DNA of 54,355 nt from an uncultured bacterium (GTDB lineage: Bacteria > Patescibacteriota > Microgenomatia > UBA1400 > UBA12108), in NCBI GenBank assembly GCA_903945195.1, contig CAJAUT010000013.1, positions 75,473 through 129,827 on the forward strand, given 5' to 3'. Shown one piece after another: positions 16,190 to 25,214 of this stretch. Each line of letters begins with the position of its first letter. Positions within the stretch are counted from its first letter, which is position 1. The notes beneath the pieces were generated by a model. The model searched no databases. It was not told the DNA's origin and saw nothing but the letters and a program-made list of their open reading frames with translations. Position numbers and translations under genes: made by a program.

Positions 16190-18306
16190 ACTGCCTCACG
16201 ACTCTTTAGTTCCTCTAGATTGGCTACTAGAATTGGACGAGGTTTGGCGCCTTCGGCTGGTCCTATGACTCCAGCTTGTTCTAGTTGATCCATGATTTTG
16301 GCGGCACGATTGTAGCCTAGGGACATGCGACGCTGTAGATAACTAGTTGAGGCTTTACCTGCCGATATCACAACGCTTGCGGCTTCTTCAAATGCTGGGT
16401 CGCGAGCTGTACTTGTCTCTCCACCATCTTCGTCGCCCAGATATTTCTCGGTCACTTCTTCTTTGTACTGGACGGCTTCTTCACCACTAGCTTTTAAGAA
16501 ATCTATAAGAGCTTTGATCTCTGAGTTGGTGACATACGTGCCTTGAATACGAGCCGGTAAAGGCCTATCTGGTGGGACAAATAGCATGTCTCCTTTGCCT
16601 AGGAGCTTCTCGGCTCCAGGACTGTCGATAATGACGCGTGAGTCGATCATAGAGGCTACGTTGAAGGCGATGCGAGTAGGGATATTGGCTTTGATAAGTC
16701 CAGTGATCACATTGACTGATGGACGCTGTGTAGCCACGATCAAGTGGATACCCGTGGCACGAGCCATCTGCGCTAACCTCACGATGAGCTCCTCTACCTT
16801 GGAAGGAGCAGTGAGCATGATATCTGCAAGCTCGTCGATCACAATGACAATATATTCCATGGCAGTGAAACCACTGGCTTCGTTGTAGTCTTCGATGTTT
16901 CTGGCCCCTACTTCGGCAAACATTTTGTAACGACGATCCATTTCTTTGGTCGCCCATTGCAAAGCCGAAATTACGCGCTCGGTGTCTGTGATCACGGGAG
17001 TCAAAAGATGTGGGATGCCGTTGTAACCGGTGAGCTCGACACGTTTGGGATCGACCATGATAAATCTGAGCTCTTGGGGAGAATTTCTAAACAGTAGAGT
17101 TGTAATGATGGTGTTGATACATACTGATTTACCAGAACCTGTAGAGCCTGCAACTAAAGCGTGGGGCATTTTTTTGATGTCTGCCATGGCTGGGGCACCA
17201 GAGACTCCCAGTCCTAGACCTACGGCTAGGCGACTCTTTTCTTTTTTCATATCTGGGTGATTCATGATCTCGTAAAGGGTCACATATTCTGGGCTGCGAT
17301 TTGGGATCTCGATACCAACTAGGTTACGACCTGGGATAGGAGCTTCGATACGGATTTGACCTGTTGGGGCAGCTAGTGCTAGTGCCAGATCAGTTTGCAA
17401 AGCTTTGATCTTTGAGAGTTTGGTGCCTTCGGCGATCTTGATGGCGTACTGGGTGATAGCTGGACCGCCATTGACCTCGGCTACTTTGGCGCGGATACCA
17501 AAGGAGTCTAGGGTCGACTCGATGATGCTAGCATTTTCTTTGATGTCGCCACGATCTGCTTTACTACCTCGCTCTTTGGAGAGCAGCGAAAGTGGTGGAT
17601 ATTTCCAGATTTTTGTAGTGCCATCTTCATTGATTGAGGTATTGATTTGAGCTTCAAAGTCGGGCGTCACTTCGCGCTTTAAAAGTGGTTTACCAGGTAC
17701 GACCTCTTCTTTGGCTTCGTTGTTTGGAATGTTGATTTTGGTTTTGACATTGTCAGCATTGAACAATTTTGGAATTGAAAGATTTGATTTTAGGGGAACA
17801 TCTTTTTTGTCTTTTGAAAAAGCATTTTTGATAGTACTAAACCCACCTGCTATCCACATGACAAAATCTTCAAGGGGAGTATTTGTGAGTACCATAACAC
17901 CAATAAACATGACGGCAAAATAGATGATTGCAGCCCCTGCACTAGTTAAAAAGATGGCGATAGAACTAAAGATAGTTTCACCTAGGGTGCCCGCTCTACT
18001 TAGTCCAAGAAGCCCTGTAAAGATGAGGGTGCCACCAAGTAAAAGTGAAGGACTGGCTAGTGACCATTTGAGAGAGGTCATCATAAGACTAATCGATAGC
18101 AAAAGAAATGGCACGACAAACATGGTCCAGCCAAAGCCGCGATACATAACAGAATAAACAGTCGTAAGAACGCTACCTGAGCGGGTGAAGGAGAGTAAAG
18201 TAATGAGCGCGAGCGTCCCAAAAATGACTGAGATAATACTGTAGATGATGTCTTTTTTCAGCTTTAATTTAAACGGGTTTTTACGCCTGCCTCTTTTGTG
18301 AGCCAT
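16186..18306 (-). CDS. ftsK: DNA translocase FtsK/SpoIIIE
   Basis: 706 residues. Four hydrophobic spans occupy the first 170 residues, followed by a short linker and the alpha/beta motor: ALVAGSTGSGKSVCINT is Walker A (about residue 390), EYIVIVIDELADIML is Walker B, and ATQRPSVNVITGLIKANIPTR is the usual downstream block. The C-terminal winged helix (gamma domain, GYNRAAKIMDQLEQAGVIGP) reads polar KOPS-like sequences in known homologues. FtsK pumps chromosome ends through the closing septum. The gene has GAGGAG before its ATG and starts 2 bases after rnj. Confidence 0.97.
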   Translation of the reverse strand: MAHKRGRRKNPFKLKLKKDIIYSIISVIFGTLALITLLSFTRSGSVLTTVYSVMYRGFGWTMFVVPFLLLSISLMMTSLKWSLASPSLLLGGTLIFTGLLGLSRAGTLGETIFSSIAIFLTSAGAAIIYFAVMFIGVMVLTNTPLEDFVMWIAGGFSTIKNAFSKDKKDVPLKSNLSIPKLFNADNVKTKINIPNNEAKEEVVPGKPLLKREVTPDFEAQINTSINEDGTTKIWKYPPLSLLSKERGSKADRGDIKENASIIESTLDSFGIRAKVAEVNGGPAITQYAIKIAEGTKLSKIKALQTDLALALAAPTGQIRIEAPIPGRNLVGIEIPNRSPEYVTLYEIMNHPDMKKEKSRLAVGLGLGVSGAPAMADIKKMPHALVAGSTGSGKSVCINTIITTLLFRNSPQELRFIMVDPKRVELTGYNGIPHLLTPVITDTERVISALQWATKEMDRRYKMFAEVGARNIEDYNEASGFTAMEYIVIVIDELADIMLTAPSKVEELIVRLAQMARATGIHLIVATQRPSVNVITGLIKANIPTRIAFNVASMIDSRVIIDSPGAEKLLGKGDMLFVPPDRPLPARIQGTYVTNSEIKALIDFLKASGEEAVQYKEEVTEKYLGDEDGGETSTARDPAFEEAASVVISAGKASTSYLQRRMSLGYNRAAKIMDQLEQAGVIGPAEGAKPRPILVANLEELKSREAV

Positions 18307-18308
18307 AG

Positions 18309-19967
18309 TTACTCCTCTATAATTATAGGGATAACCACAGGGTTTTTGCCGATATGTTCTATGAACAATCTACTGATTTCCTTGGAGATCCTATCTTTAC
18401 TATACAACCTATCTCTGGTCATGTCTTGTGCTCCCATAACGGTGGCAAACTGTTCTTTGATAGTTTGCATGGCCACAGGATCTATTTGAACATTCACTCC
18501 CTTGGGGATGATGTCTAGATCTTTAAGACCCCCTGCCTTGTGAAGGCCTAGAACTACTACGACTGCCCCTTCTTGGAACATCATCTTGCGATCTAAAATA
18601 TGAGCATCATCTTGTGTGATCAAACCTGATTCTACGTAGACATTTTTGAGATCGATTGGATCTCCAAAATGAACTATACCTCCTGACTCGATGACAATAC
18701 TTTGGTTTTCTGGCATGAGAATATGGTCTTCTGGAATACCCATTTTTACAGCCAATTTGCCGTACTGAATATTGTGGCGATGAGTACCTCCAGTTGGGAT
18801 CACGTATTTGGGCTTAGTCATGGCCATAAGCATCATAAGCTCCATGGAACTAGCGTGTCCTGAGACATGAAGGTCTGAGGATATGTCAGAATATGAGACA
18901 TTGATTCCATGAGTAGAGAGAAGATCGATGAGTCGATAGACATTGCTTTCGTTGCCCGGGATCGGATCTGCTGAAAAGATGACTTTGTCGCCTAGGTCTA
19001 GCTTGACTGATTTGTGATCACCTGTGGCAATGCGCTCAAGAGACGAGCCCATTTGGCCTTGTGAGCCGGCGATGATCAAACATTGCTCATCTTTGGGAAG
19101 AGTAAACATCTTTTTCTTGTCTACAATTAAACGAGGGGGAATATTTAAAAAACCTAGCTCGGCTGCTACTTTGACGTTGCGCTCTACCGAGAAGCCGACA
19201 AAGGCTACTTTGCGGTTGTTTCTTTTGGCTACCCAAAGGGCTTGCTGGATACGAGAGATATTTGAAGACATAGTTGTGACGACTACCCTATTTGTTTCCC
19301 CGCGGAACTCACGCTCGAAAGAATCTTCGACAATGGCTTCTGAGAGTGAATAGCCGGCTTTTTCGGAGCGAAGACAGTCTGACAGAAGTAGCACCACACC
19401 TTCGGCACCAGCTCTAGTCATGGACTGAATATCTGGGAGTTCTTGTCCAACTGGCGTCCAGTCGAATTTAAAGTCGGAGCCGTGATAGATATTGCCCATG
19501 GGAGTCTTGATGATCAAGTGTTTGGTGTCTGGGACAGAGTGTGTGACTGGGATCATTTTGATTTCAAAATCTCCCAGCATGATGGGCTGGCGATCTTTGA
19601 CTACATTTAGGATTTTGGCGTCGATACGAAACTCGCGGAATTTTTCTTTGAGGAATCCTGCTGCTAGTTTTGAGGTGTAAATTGGGATGCCTTCGCGCAT
19701 TTGAGGAATGATGTAGGGGAAACCGCCGATATGATCTTCGTGACCGTGAGTCACTACAAATCCGCGAATCTTACTTTGCTTGTCTTTGAGATAGGAGATA
19801 TCAGGGATCGTGAGGTCTACTCCAGAGACTCCTTCGTCAGGGAATCCCATACCACAGTCGACGATGAAGATATCATTATCTGATTCGTATACCCACATGT
19901 TGTCGTGGACGTTTGGTGTGCCACCCAGTGGGGTGATTTTGATTTGCGTGGTTGGGAATTGGTTCAT
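18309..19967 (-). CDS. rnj: Ribonuclease J
   Basis: 552 residues, normal for RNase J. The metallo-beta-lactamase motif VVTHGHEDHIGG (about residue 75) binds the two catalytic zincs, and the beta-CASP region follows (SDCLRSEKAG, GSQGQMGSSLERIA, VSGHASSMELMMLM). RNase J combines 5'-3' exonuclease and endonuclease activity in mRNA turnover and rRNA maturation. AAGGAG precedes the ATG by 5 bases. Downstream ftsK is 2 bases away, so they share a transcript; upstream is the 348-aa exported protein gene, 8 bases away. Confidence 0.97.
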   Translation of the reverse strand: MNQFPTTQIKITPLGGTPNVHDNMWVYESDNDIFIVDCGMGFPDEGVSGVDLTIPDISYLKDKQSKIRGFVVTHGHEDHIGGFPYIIPQMREGIPIYTSKLAAGFLKEKFREFRIDAKILNVVKDRQPIMLGDFEIKMIPVTHSVPDTKHLIIKTPMGNIYHGSDFKFDWTPVGQELPDIQSMTRAGAEGVVLLLSDCLRSEKAGYSLSEAIVEDSFEREFRGETNRVVVTTMSSNISRIQQALWVAKRNNRKVAFVGFSVERNVKVAAELGFLNIPPRLIVDKKKMFTLPKDEQCLIIAGSQGQMGSSLERIATGDHKSVKLDLGDKVIFSADPIPGNESNVYRLIDLLSTHGINVSYSDISSDLHVSGHASSMELMMLMAMTKPKYVIPTGGTHRHNIQYGKLAVKMGIPEDHILMPENQSIVIESGGIVHFGDPIDLKNVYVESGLITQDDAHILDRKMMFQEGAVVVVLGLHKAGGLKDLDIIPKGVNVQIDPVAMQTIKEQFATVMGAQDMTRDRLYSKDRISKEISRLFIEHIGKNPVVIPIIIEE

Positions 19968-19975
19968 GGTCTCCT

Positions 19976-21022
19976 TTATGGCAAATAATGCTCAGATATT
20001 TTTGTAATAAAATTATCCTGAATTTCGATATCAAATAAGGGGCCTATCTTCTTGGAGTTTAGCGCAGAAATTAGTTCTAGGAGTTCTGCAAATGAAGCAG
20101 AGCGACCTGGCATGTTTAGAGTTCCATCAATATTGCTTATAATATTTATTTCTATATTTGTCTGATTTGGGATGGCTGATAATTCTATGGTTTCAGATAA
20201 CGGATCATCTTCCCTGTAACCATTTGGCTTCGTGGAATCTGAGATTATTTTGACTTCGTCTAGAGCGACAAAATATGCATTATTGCTTGAACTTATCTCA
20301 CGAATATAACCAGTTTTTTTAATCACCTTACTATTAGTTTCATCGTTAAATTTGAAAGTGGAGAGGATTTGGTCAAAAGTTTTTTCGAGATTAATACTTT
20401 CTCCTGAGTCTATATATTTTCCAGGATATTTTATATTAATGATGTATGTTTTCTTGTTTAACAGTAAAACTCCCAGCGATTCTTTAAGGGAATTGGTAAT
20501 ACCTACACTCTCACTATTGTCGTAGGTATTATGCGCTTTGTATTTAAATACCTTGTTCCCGTCTAATATAAATGGTGAGCCCTCGTAATCCATACCTGAT
20601 CCACCTATGCCATCGACTCCAAAAATCATGTGGATGGTCGCCTGGTCCTTTGTCAATTTGATTGAAGCATTGTATTTGGCAATATCATCTTCTTTTGTTA
20701 ACTGCCACCCCAGGGGATATTTAAATGAGACATTGTGAACTGAATTTGAATATGTATTCCAGCTTGCCTGATCAAGAGTTGTGGTAGAAGGTGATGGCGA
20801 TTGATCTAGTACTGGCGAAGGAGATGGTGATGCCTGAGATATAGAAGATGAGGTTTTTATTGAACCAAAGATAAAATAGCCAGCGATGAGTAGTGCTGCA
20901 GTAGCTAGTGAGCTCAGCAACACGGGGATAAGATAAGAAGGTTTGGTAGTAGGTGATGGCAACACTGGTTGTAGAGTTTCAATTTCTTTTTCTAAAACTG
21001 GCTGTGATATTTGTTCTTCCAT
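19976..21022 (-). CDS. Membrane-anchored PsbP-like protein
   Basis: 348 residues. A Pro/Glu-rich cytoplasmic tail, one membrane span (YLIPVLLSSLATAALLIAGYFIF), an S/P-rich linker, then a PsbP-like exported domain marked by WNTYSNSVHNVSFKYPLGW and ending QILSTFKF. About 100 further residues at the C terminus are unassigned. It belongs to a cluster of at least four genes with the same YP..W module (225, 262 and 373 aa). The module's function in bacteria is not established. Its ATG lies 5 bases after the stop of the 156-aa gene. Confidence 0.7.
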   Translation of the reverse strand: MEEQISQPVLEKEIETLQPVLPSPTTKPSYLIPVLLSSLATAALLIAGYFIFGSIKTSSSISQASPSPSPVLDQSPSPSTTTLDQASWNTYSNSVHNVSFKYPLGWQLTKEDDIAKYNASIKLTKDQATIHMIFGVDGIGGSGMDYEGSPFILDGNKVFKYKAHNTYDNSESVGITNSLKESLGVLLLNKKTYIINIKYPGKYIDSGESINLEKTFDQILSTFKFNDETNSKVIKKTGYIREISSSNNAYFVALDEVKIISDSTKPNGYREDDPLSETIELSAIPNQTNIEINIISNIDGTLNMPGRSASFAELLELISALNSKKIGPLFDIEIQDNFITKISEHYLP

Positions 21023-21027
21023 ATATT

Positions 21028-21498
21028 TTATTTTGAAAGTAAGACTTTATACTCGCCGCCTTTATATCTAATAATTAGCTTTTGATTGTTTTTGACGTAG
21101 GTGTGAATTGACTCACCCATCCCATCTGCAATTCCACTTGGATCTTCTGCCCAGCCGTATTGTTTGACTAGTGGAGTGTCTGTAACCAAAAGACCTGCAA
21201 ATTTATTTGCTTCTTTTGTGGCTACTTTGGAAGAAATAAGTGTACCAGGTACCTCATCTCCGGCTGCATTCATAAGAGTACCTTCGGCTGGAGCTGTCCA
21301 GACCATAGGCGTAGTAAGCTCGGGGATGGTTTGTAGGATAGTCTCTGATATAGGCTTTGCAAGTGGGGCTGGCGAAACTAATGCTACTGTTGATTTGGGT
21401 GAAATATTTGAAACTTTGTTGGTACGAGTAATAAAGTATGTCCCTGCGATAATAGAGCCAATAACTACGACACCTAGTATTTTCATTTTTTCTGACAT
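21028..21498 (-). CDS. Exported hypothetical protein
   Basis: 156 residues from the ATG at 21498 (MSEKMKILGVV), chosen because AAGGAG sits 6 bases upstream. The ORF track's longer version reads back into the end of the 225-aa gene. An N-terminal membrane span (ILGVVVIGSIIAGTYFI) is followed by a Pro/Ser-rich stretch and a small exported domain ending KNNQKLIIRYKGGEYKVLLSK. No family recognised. It sits inside the PsbP-like cluster. Confidence 0.7.
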   Translation of the reverse strand: MSEKMKILGVVVIGSIIAGTYFITRTNKVSNISPKSTVALVSPAPLAKPISETILQTIPELTTPMVWTAPAEGTLMNAAGDEVPGTLISSKVATKEANKFAGLLVTDTPLVKQYGWAEDPSGIADGMGESIHTYVKNNQKLIIRYKGGEYKVLLSK

Positions 21499-21511
21499 AT
21501 TTTCTCCTTTG

Positions 21512-22189
21512 TTATTTTGTAAGTTTAAATGATTGATAGAATTGTTCAAATGTAGTCCCGACCGGAACTCCTGGTTTTTTTGCAAGATTTTCATTGCTAA
21601 TGGCGCCATTACTAACAAAGTAATAATTTTTTGAATCTTTAAAAATTACAGTTTTGGAATACCAATTTGGATTGCTTGGACTTCTGACAACATATTCTTC
21701 AATTTTATTATTGGCATTATTTTTATAGAGAGATGATTCTCCGACCATATCTTCAAATTGAGATCCAATTTCAGATTCTAGATCTTCAAGGTTTGAAGTA
21801 ACAGGATATACATTGATTGTCCACAAGACATCTTCAGCTATTTCTGTTGGACCAAAGCCAATGGTGTCCCCCTCTAATTTCTTCCAATTTTTTGGATATT
21901 GGACGGTAAAACCATACGCCTTATTAGTGTAAAGTTGCCAGTCTAAAGTTGATTGAGTAGGTATGGTGACGTCTGAAGTTTTTGCAACTGGTAATTGAGT
22001 AGAGCTAGAGATCGGACTAGAGTTTGAAGTAGAAATAGGACTAGTTTTAACTTTAGTTTTTTGAGACCATAAATATCCTCCATATATACCAATCATCACG
22101 ACTACTGACGATATAATTATTGGCAATACGTATGATTTCTTTGTATCATTTGTCGTTTCTGATGAAGATGACATTATTGATTCTTCCAT
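21512..22189 (-). CDS. Membrane-anchored PsbP-like protein
   Basis: 225 residues. A short tail, one membrane span (VLPIIISSVVVMIGIYGGYLW), a Ser/Thr linker, then one PsbP-like module (WQLYTNKAYGFTVQYPKNW, ending FEQFYQSFKLTK). AAGGAGT lies 6 bases before the ATG. It is 13 bases downstream of the Lon-like ATPase gene, so it shares a transcript with it. The same module recurs in the neighbouring 262-, 348- and 373-aa proteins. Function unknown. Confidence 0.7.
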   Translation of the reverse strand: MEESIMSSSSETTNDTKKSYVLPIIISSVVVMIGIYGGYLWSQKTKVKTSPISTSNSSPISSSTQLPVAKTSDVTIPTQSTLDWQLYTNKAYGFTVQYPKNWKKLEGDTIGFGPTEIAEDVLWTINVYPVTSNLEDLESEIGSQFEDMVGESSLYKNNANNKIEEYVVRSPSNPNWYSKTVIFKDSKNYYFVSNGAISNENLAKKPGVPVGTTFEQFYQSFKLTK

Positions 22190-22202
22190 AAAACTCCTTA
22201 TG

Positions 22203-23267
22203 TTAATAAGCTTGCATATAATGTTTGTAGTTGTCCATACCGATTACAACTTGGCTAGTTTTGCCTTCTACTATCTCTCTAGCTACACGACGACAAAGAG
22301 CGGCAATGGTTCGCTGCAAAGTGCGAATACCAGCGTCATAGCCTAGCGGACGAGCGACGACTGGCCAGACTGATGAATCAATGGTGAGCTGATTGGGTAG
22401 TAACCCCGCTTCTTTTAAACCTTTGGGGAGCAAAAACTCCCTAGAGATGTGAATCTTTTCTTCATCACTATAACTTGGCATTTGAATGAGCTCTAGACGA
22501 TCGAGCACGGCTGTAGCCACGTTGGTTGTATTGTTGGCGGTAGCTACAAAAAGGACTTGAGATAGATCGATTGGGTAATCTAGGTAATGATCGAGGAAAC
22601 GGTTGTTTTGAGTGGGATCTAAGAGCTCTACTAGGACACCCATGATGTCCGCTCTTTCCTCGGCTCCGACACGGTCGATTTCATCTAGGAGGATGATGGG
22701 GTTCCAACTACCTGCATCTCTTATGGCTTTGACAATAGCTCCTGGTTCGGCTTCGGCAAATAGTCGCGACTTACCACGAAGGTCTCTAGCACTACCCAAG
22801 CCACCAAAAGGGATACGAGCGAACTTGCGACCCATGGTCTCGGCGAGTGAGTAGGCAAAAGTAGTTTTACCCGTACCTACTAGGCCTACCAGAAAGATAG
22901 CTGGAGCATGCACGATCTTTTCTCCACCCTGATCCATGCGGAGTTTGATGGTAGCTAAATACTCCAAGATGCGATCTTTGGGATCTTTCATGCCGTAGTG
23001 GGTTTTTTCCATGCTTTGGGCAGCTGACACAATGTCTAGTTTGTCGGCTGTGTAGGTGCCCCAGGGGAGTGAGGTGATCCACTGAATATAGTGGGCGGAT
23101 CTATCGTACTCGGCTGAGTATACGCCGGTATCCACCATACGTGTCAGACGCGAGAGCATCTCGTCAGCTTTGGATTTTAATTCCTCTGGGAGTTGCTTGG
23201 CGTCTACTAGAGCCTTGAGCTTGGCAAGTTCAGCATTAAAACTCTGGTTTTGAATATTGTCACTCAT
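22203..23267 (-). CDS. Lon-type AAA+ ATPase lacking the protease domain
   Basis: 354 residues corresponding to the middle of Lon. The helical stretch before the ATPase (WITSLPWGTYTADKLDI, AQSMEKTHYGMKDPKDRILEYLA) matches Lon closely. Walker A is FLVGLVGTGKTTFAYSLAE (about residue 132), Walker B is IILLDEIDRVG, then ATANNT (sensor 1), LDRLELIQMP and a sensor-2 helix GIRTLQRTIAALCRRVAREI. It stops there: the N-terminal substrate domain and the Ser-Lys protease domain are both missing, and the next gene encodes something unrelated. It is probably an active unfoldase or remodelling ATPase, not a protease. TGA-TATTAT ends 6 bases before its ATG (leaderless). Confidence 0.85.
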   Translation of the reverse strand: MSDNIQNQSFNAELAKLKALVDAKQLPEELKSKADEMLSRLTRMVDTGVYSAEYDRSAHYIQWITSLPWGTYTADKLDIVSAAQSMEKTHYGMKDPKDRILEYLATIKLRMDQGGEKIVHAPAIFLVGLVGTGKTTFAYSLAETMGRKFARIPFGGLGSARDLRGKSRLFAEAEPGAIVKAIRDAGSWNPIILLDEIDRVGAEERADIMGVLVELLDPTQNNRFLDHYLDYPIDLSQVLFVATANNTTNVATAVLDRLELIQMPSYSDEEKIHISREFLLPKGLKEAGLLPNQLTIDSSVWPVVARPLGYDAGIRTLQRTIAALCRRVAREIVEGKTSQVVIGMDNYKHYMQAY

Positions 23268-23273
23268 ACAACC

Positions 23274-23282
23274 ATAATATCA
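23274..23282 (-). promoter_or_regulatory. Extended -10 for the Lon-like ATPase, leaderless
   Basis: TGATATTAT (5/6 hexamer plus TGn) ends 6 bases before the ATG at 23267, within the 19-base gap after the 262-aa gene. Confidence 0.5.
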
Positions 23283-23286
23283 TCTT

Positions 23287-24075
23287 TTAAAGAGCACCGC
23301 CTTGAAAACCCGGACAATTGGTTTTATACCAATCCATGGCTTCTTTAGTGCATGAAGGTTTTGGACCACCTGGAGAAGGCATACAGTCGACATAACCACT
23401 GGCGGGACAAGTGAAGGTAGTTGTATTTGAATCCGTGAATTTGAAGGTAGAGAGGATCTGATTAATTATCTCTGTAGTAACAATTTGATTGGGAAATGGT
23501 TCAACCACTAATCTCAGTAGTCCCATATTTGGTAAAACGATTGCGTACTCTCGTGAGACATATTGTGACCCACCTTTGATTATGGTAAATTCGTTGTTGT
23601 TAAGCGTAGTTGTCTCGATTATTTCTCCAGCTTGATTGTCTTCTAACCATTTACCTATATTGCTAATACTTTTGTGAAAGGTGACAAAAAAAGATCTATC
23701 TTCAGTATTTTGTGTAAAAGAGACAATGCCTGGGCTATTCTCATCATTTTCATTCCATCCTTTTGGATATTTGAAGCTAAAACCTAATTCGCTATTAGTA
23801 TATGCTTGCCAGTCGGCGGAGGCAATGGGAGACGGGGAGGGAGATGGGACTGGTTGGGACATGGAGAGCTGTCGTACCTGGAGGAAGAGATAGACTGCGA
23901 TGACTGATACGACAGTGAGAATGAGGAGGAGAATCACTGAAAATAATGGGAATTTTTTGCGGGGAGTAACTGGGGGTGCAAAGTTTTGAACACCTTCTGG
24001 AGCTGGGGTTGGGACTGGAGGTGTAGCGTCTGGCATTGTGGTGGGAGGAGCTATAGGTAAAATATTTTCTGACAT
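23287..24075 (-). CDS. Membrane-anchored PsbP-like protein
   Basis: 262 residues. A Pro-rich cytoplasmic tail of about 40 residues, one span (FSVILLLILTVVSVIAVYLFL), a short S/P linker, then a PsbP-like module (WQAYTNSELGFSFKYPKGW, ending INQILSTFKFTD). A cysteine-bearing tail (TFTCPASGYVDCMPSPGGPKPSC) follows, with another Cys near the end, suggesting disulfides outside the cell. It follows the L,D-transpeptidase-like gene by 17 bases. Confidence 0.7.
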   Translation of the reverse strand: MSENILPIAPPTTMPDATPPVPTPAPEGVQNFAPPVTPRKKFPLFSVILLLILTVVSVIAVYLFLQVRQLSMSQPVPSPSPSPIASADWQAYTNSELGFSFKYPKGWNENDENSPGIVSFTQNTEDRSFFVTFHKSISNIGKWLEDNQAGEIIETTTLNNNEFTIIKGGSQYVSREYAIVLPNMGLLRLVVEPFPNQIVTTEIINQILSTFKFTDSNTTTFTCPASGYVDCMPSPGGPKPSCTKEAMDWYKTNCPGFQGGAL

Positions 24076-24092
24076 AGTTTAATATTACATGA

Positions 24093-25214
24093 TTATTTCA
24101 CTACGCGCACCAACATGCCGACGTCTGAGAGATTGTAGATCTCGCGCGAATCCTTTGGTTCCATCGCTACACACCCTCCTGTCATCATGTCCCCAATGTA
24201 ATAACCATATCTATATACTGGCTTGCCTTTTGCGTCTTTGATGTAGGCTATCTCATGCAAACCTAGATAGGCGCCTACATCATTTGCATACTTGAACCCC
24301 ATCCAGTACGGCATCCATACTTTGTAAATCTCAGAAAATGCAATTGGAGCTTTGTTTAAAATATGAAACTCACCTACTGGCGTAGGATAATCTATACCTG
24401 TTGAGACTTTGTATTCTTTGTACAAAGTGTGGTTGATAAAAAAATACATTTTTTGCTGAGAGAGATCTACTTCTAAATATTTATCTGATAGTTCTCCATA
24501 GCTAGTAGGCCCATCATCTACTCCAAGAACCACTGGTGTGGCTTCACCCATGAAGCGTAGGTTGATGGCTTTTTGTGTATTTTGATAGGCGACTTCGCTA
24601 CTAAAATATTTTTTTTGCTTTGGAGTCAAGCGCTCGTTAATATATGTCAGTAGTGCTCCTTTATCTATGAGCGGTGGCACATTTATTTCAGTAGTTGAGG
24701 GCTTGAGGAGAGTACGTAGTAGAACAGTATCTAAAGCCATATCAGTTAAAGTACTACCATCTTTGAGTGAGATATTTAATGGTGAGCGATGGATGCGATT
24801 GAGCCTAAAATTGTACTCTGTGATGCTAGGCATGGATCTATCTCTTAGTACATATTTTGGTGCCAATGAAACAACTTGATCACTATAGTTTAAGAACTGA
24901 TTTTTTAAGATATCTATGTCTACCACGTAGTCTTTGGGGGAAACTACAGATTCTAGAAGACCATCGACTGAGTTGTATGAGATCTGTGGGGTAGCATTGT
25001 CTAAGGTCGGGATGATTAATTCATCTGAGATTTCTTCTAAATCAATCTTGGAGATAATATATTCTTGATCGGGGAAAATCAGAGTATAGCTTTGATTTGG
25101 ATCTGAAGCTTCGACTTGATTACTAGTAACACTAAAAACCTTGTAAGTTACATAGGTGGTAAGTGCAGTAAGAGTTGCAAAAAATAATACTACAAGCAGT
25201 GTTTTAGGTTTCAT
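24093..25214 (-). CDS. L,D-transpeptidase-like (YkuD) protein with altered active-site motif
   Basis: 373 residues. An N-terminal membrane anchor, about 220 residues resembling peptidoglycan-binding-4/linker regions, then a YkuD domain: KYLEVDLSQQKMYFF, VSTGIDYPTPVGEFHI, YLGLHEI (His about residue 306) and the nucleophile Cys in TGGCVAM (about 346). Known L,D-transpeptidases have (S/T)HGC here; this protein has TGGC, with Gly in place of the His. It may form 3-3 cross-links or attach proteins to peptidoglycan, or it may be altered in activity. Its start overlaps the 373-aa PsbP-like gene by ATGA. Confidence 0.85.
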   Translation of the reverse strand: MKPKTLLVVLFFATLTALTTYVTYKVFSVTSNQVEASDPNQSYTLIFPDQEYIISKIDLEEISDELIIPTLDNATPQISYNSVDGLLESVVSPKDYVVDIDILKNQFLNYSDQVVSLAPKYVLRDRSMPSITEYNFRLNRIHRSPLNISLKDGSTLTDMALDTVLLRTLLKPSTTEINVPPLIDKGALLTYINERLTPKQKKYFSSEVAYQNTQKAINLRFMGEATPVVLGVDDGPTSYGELSDKYLEVDLSQQKMYFFINHTLYKEYKVSTGIDYPTPVGEFHILNKAPIAFSEIYKVWMPYWMGFKYANDVGAYLGLHEIAYIKDAKGKPVYRYGYYIGDMMTGGCVAMEPKDSREIYNLSDVGMLVRVVK

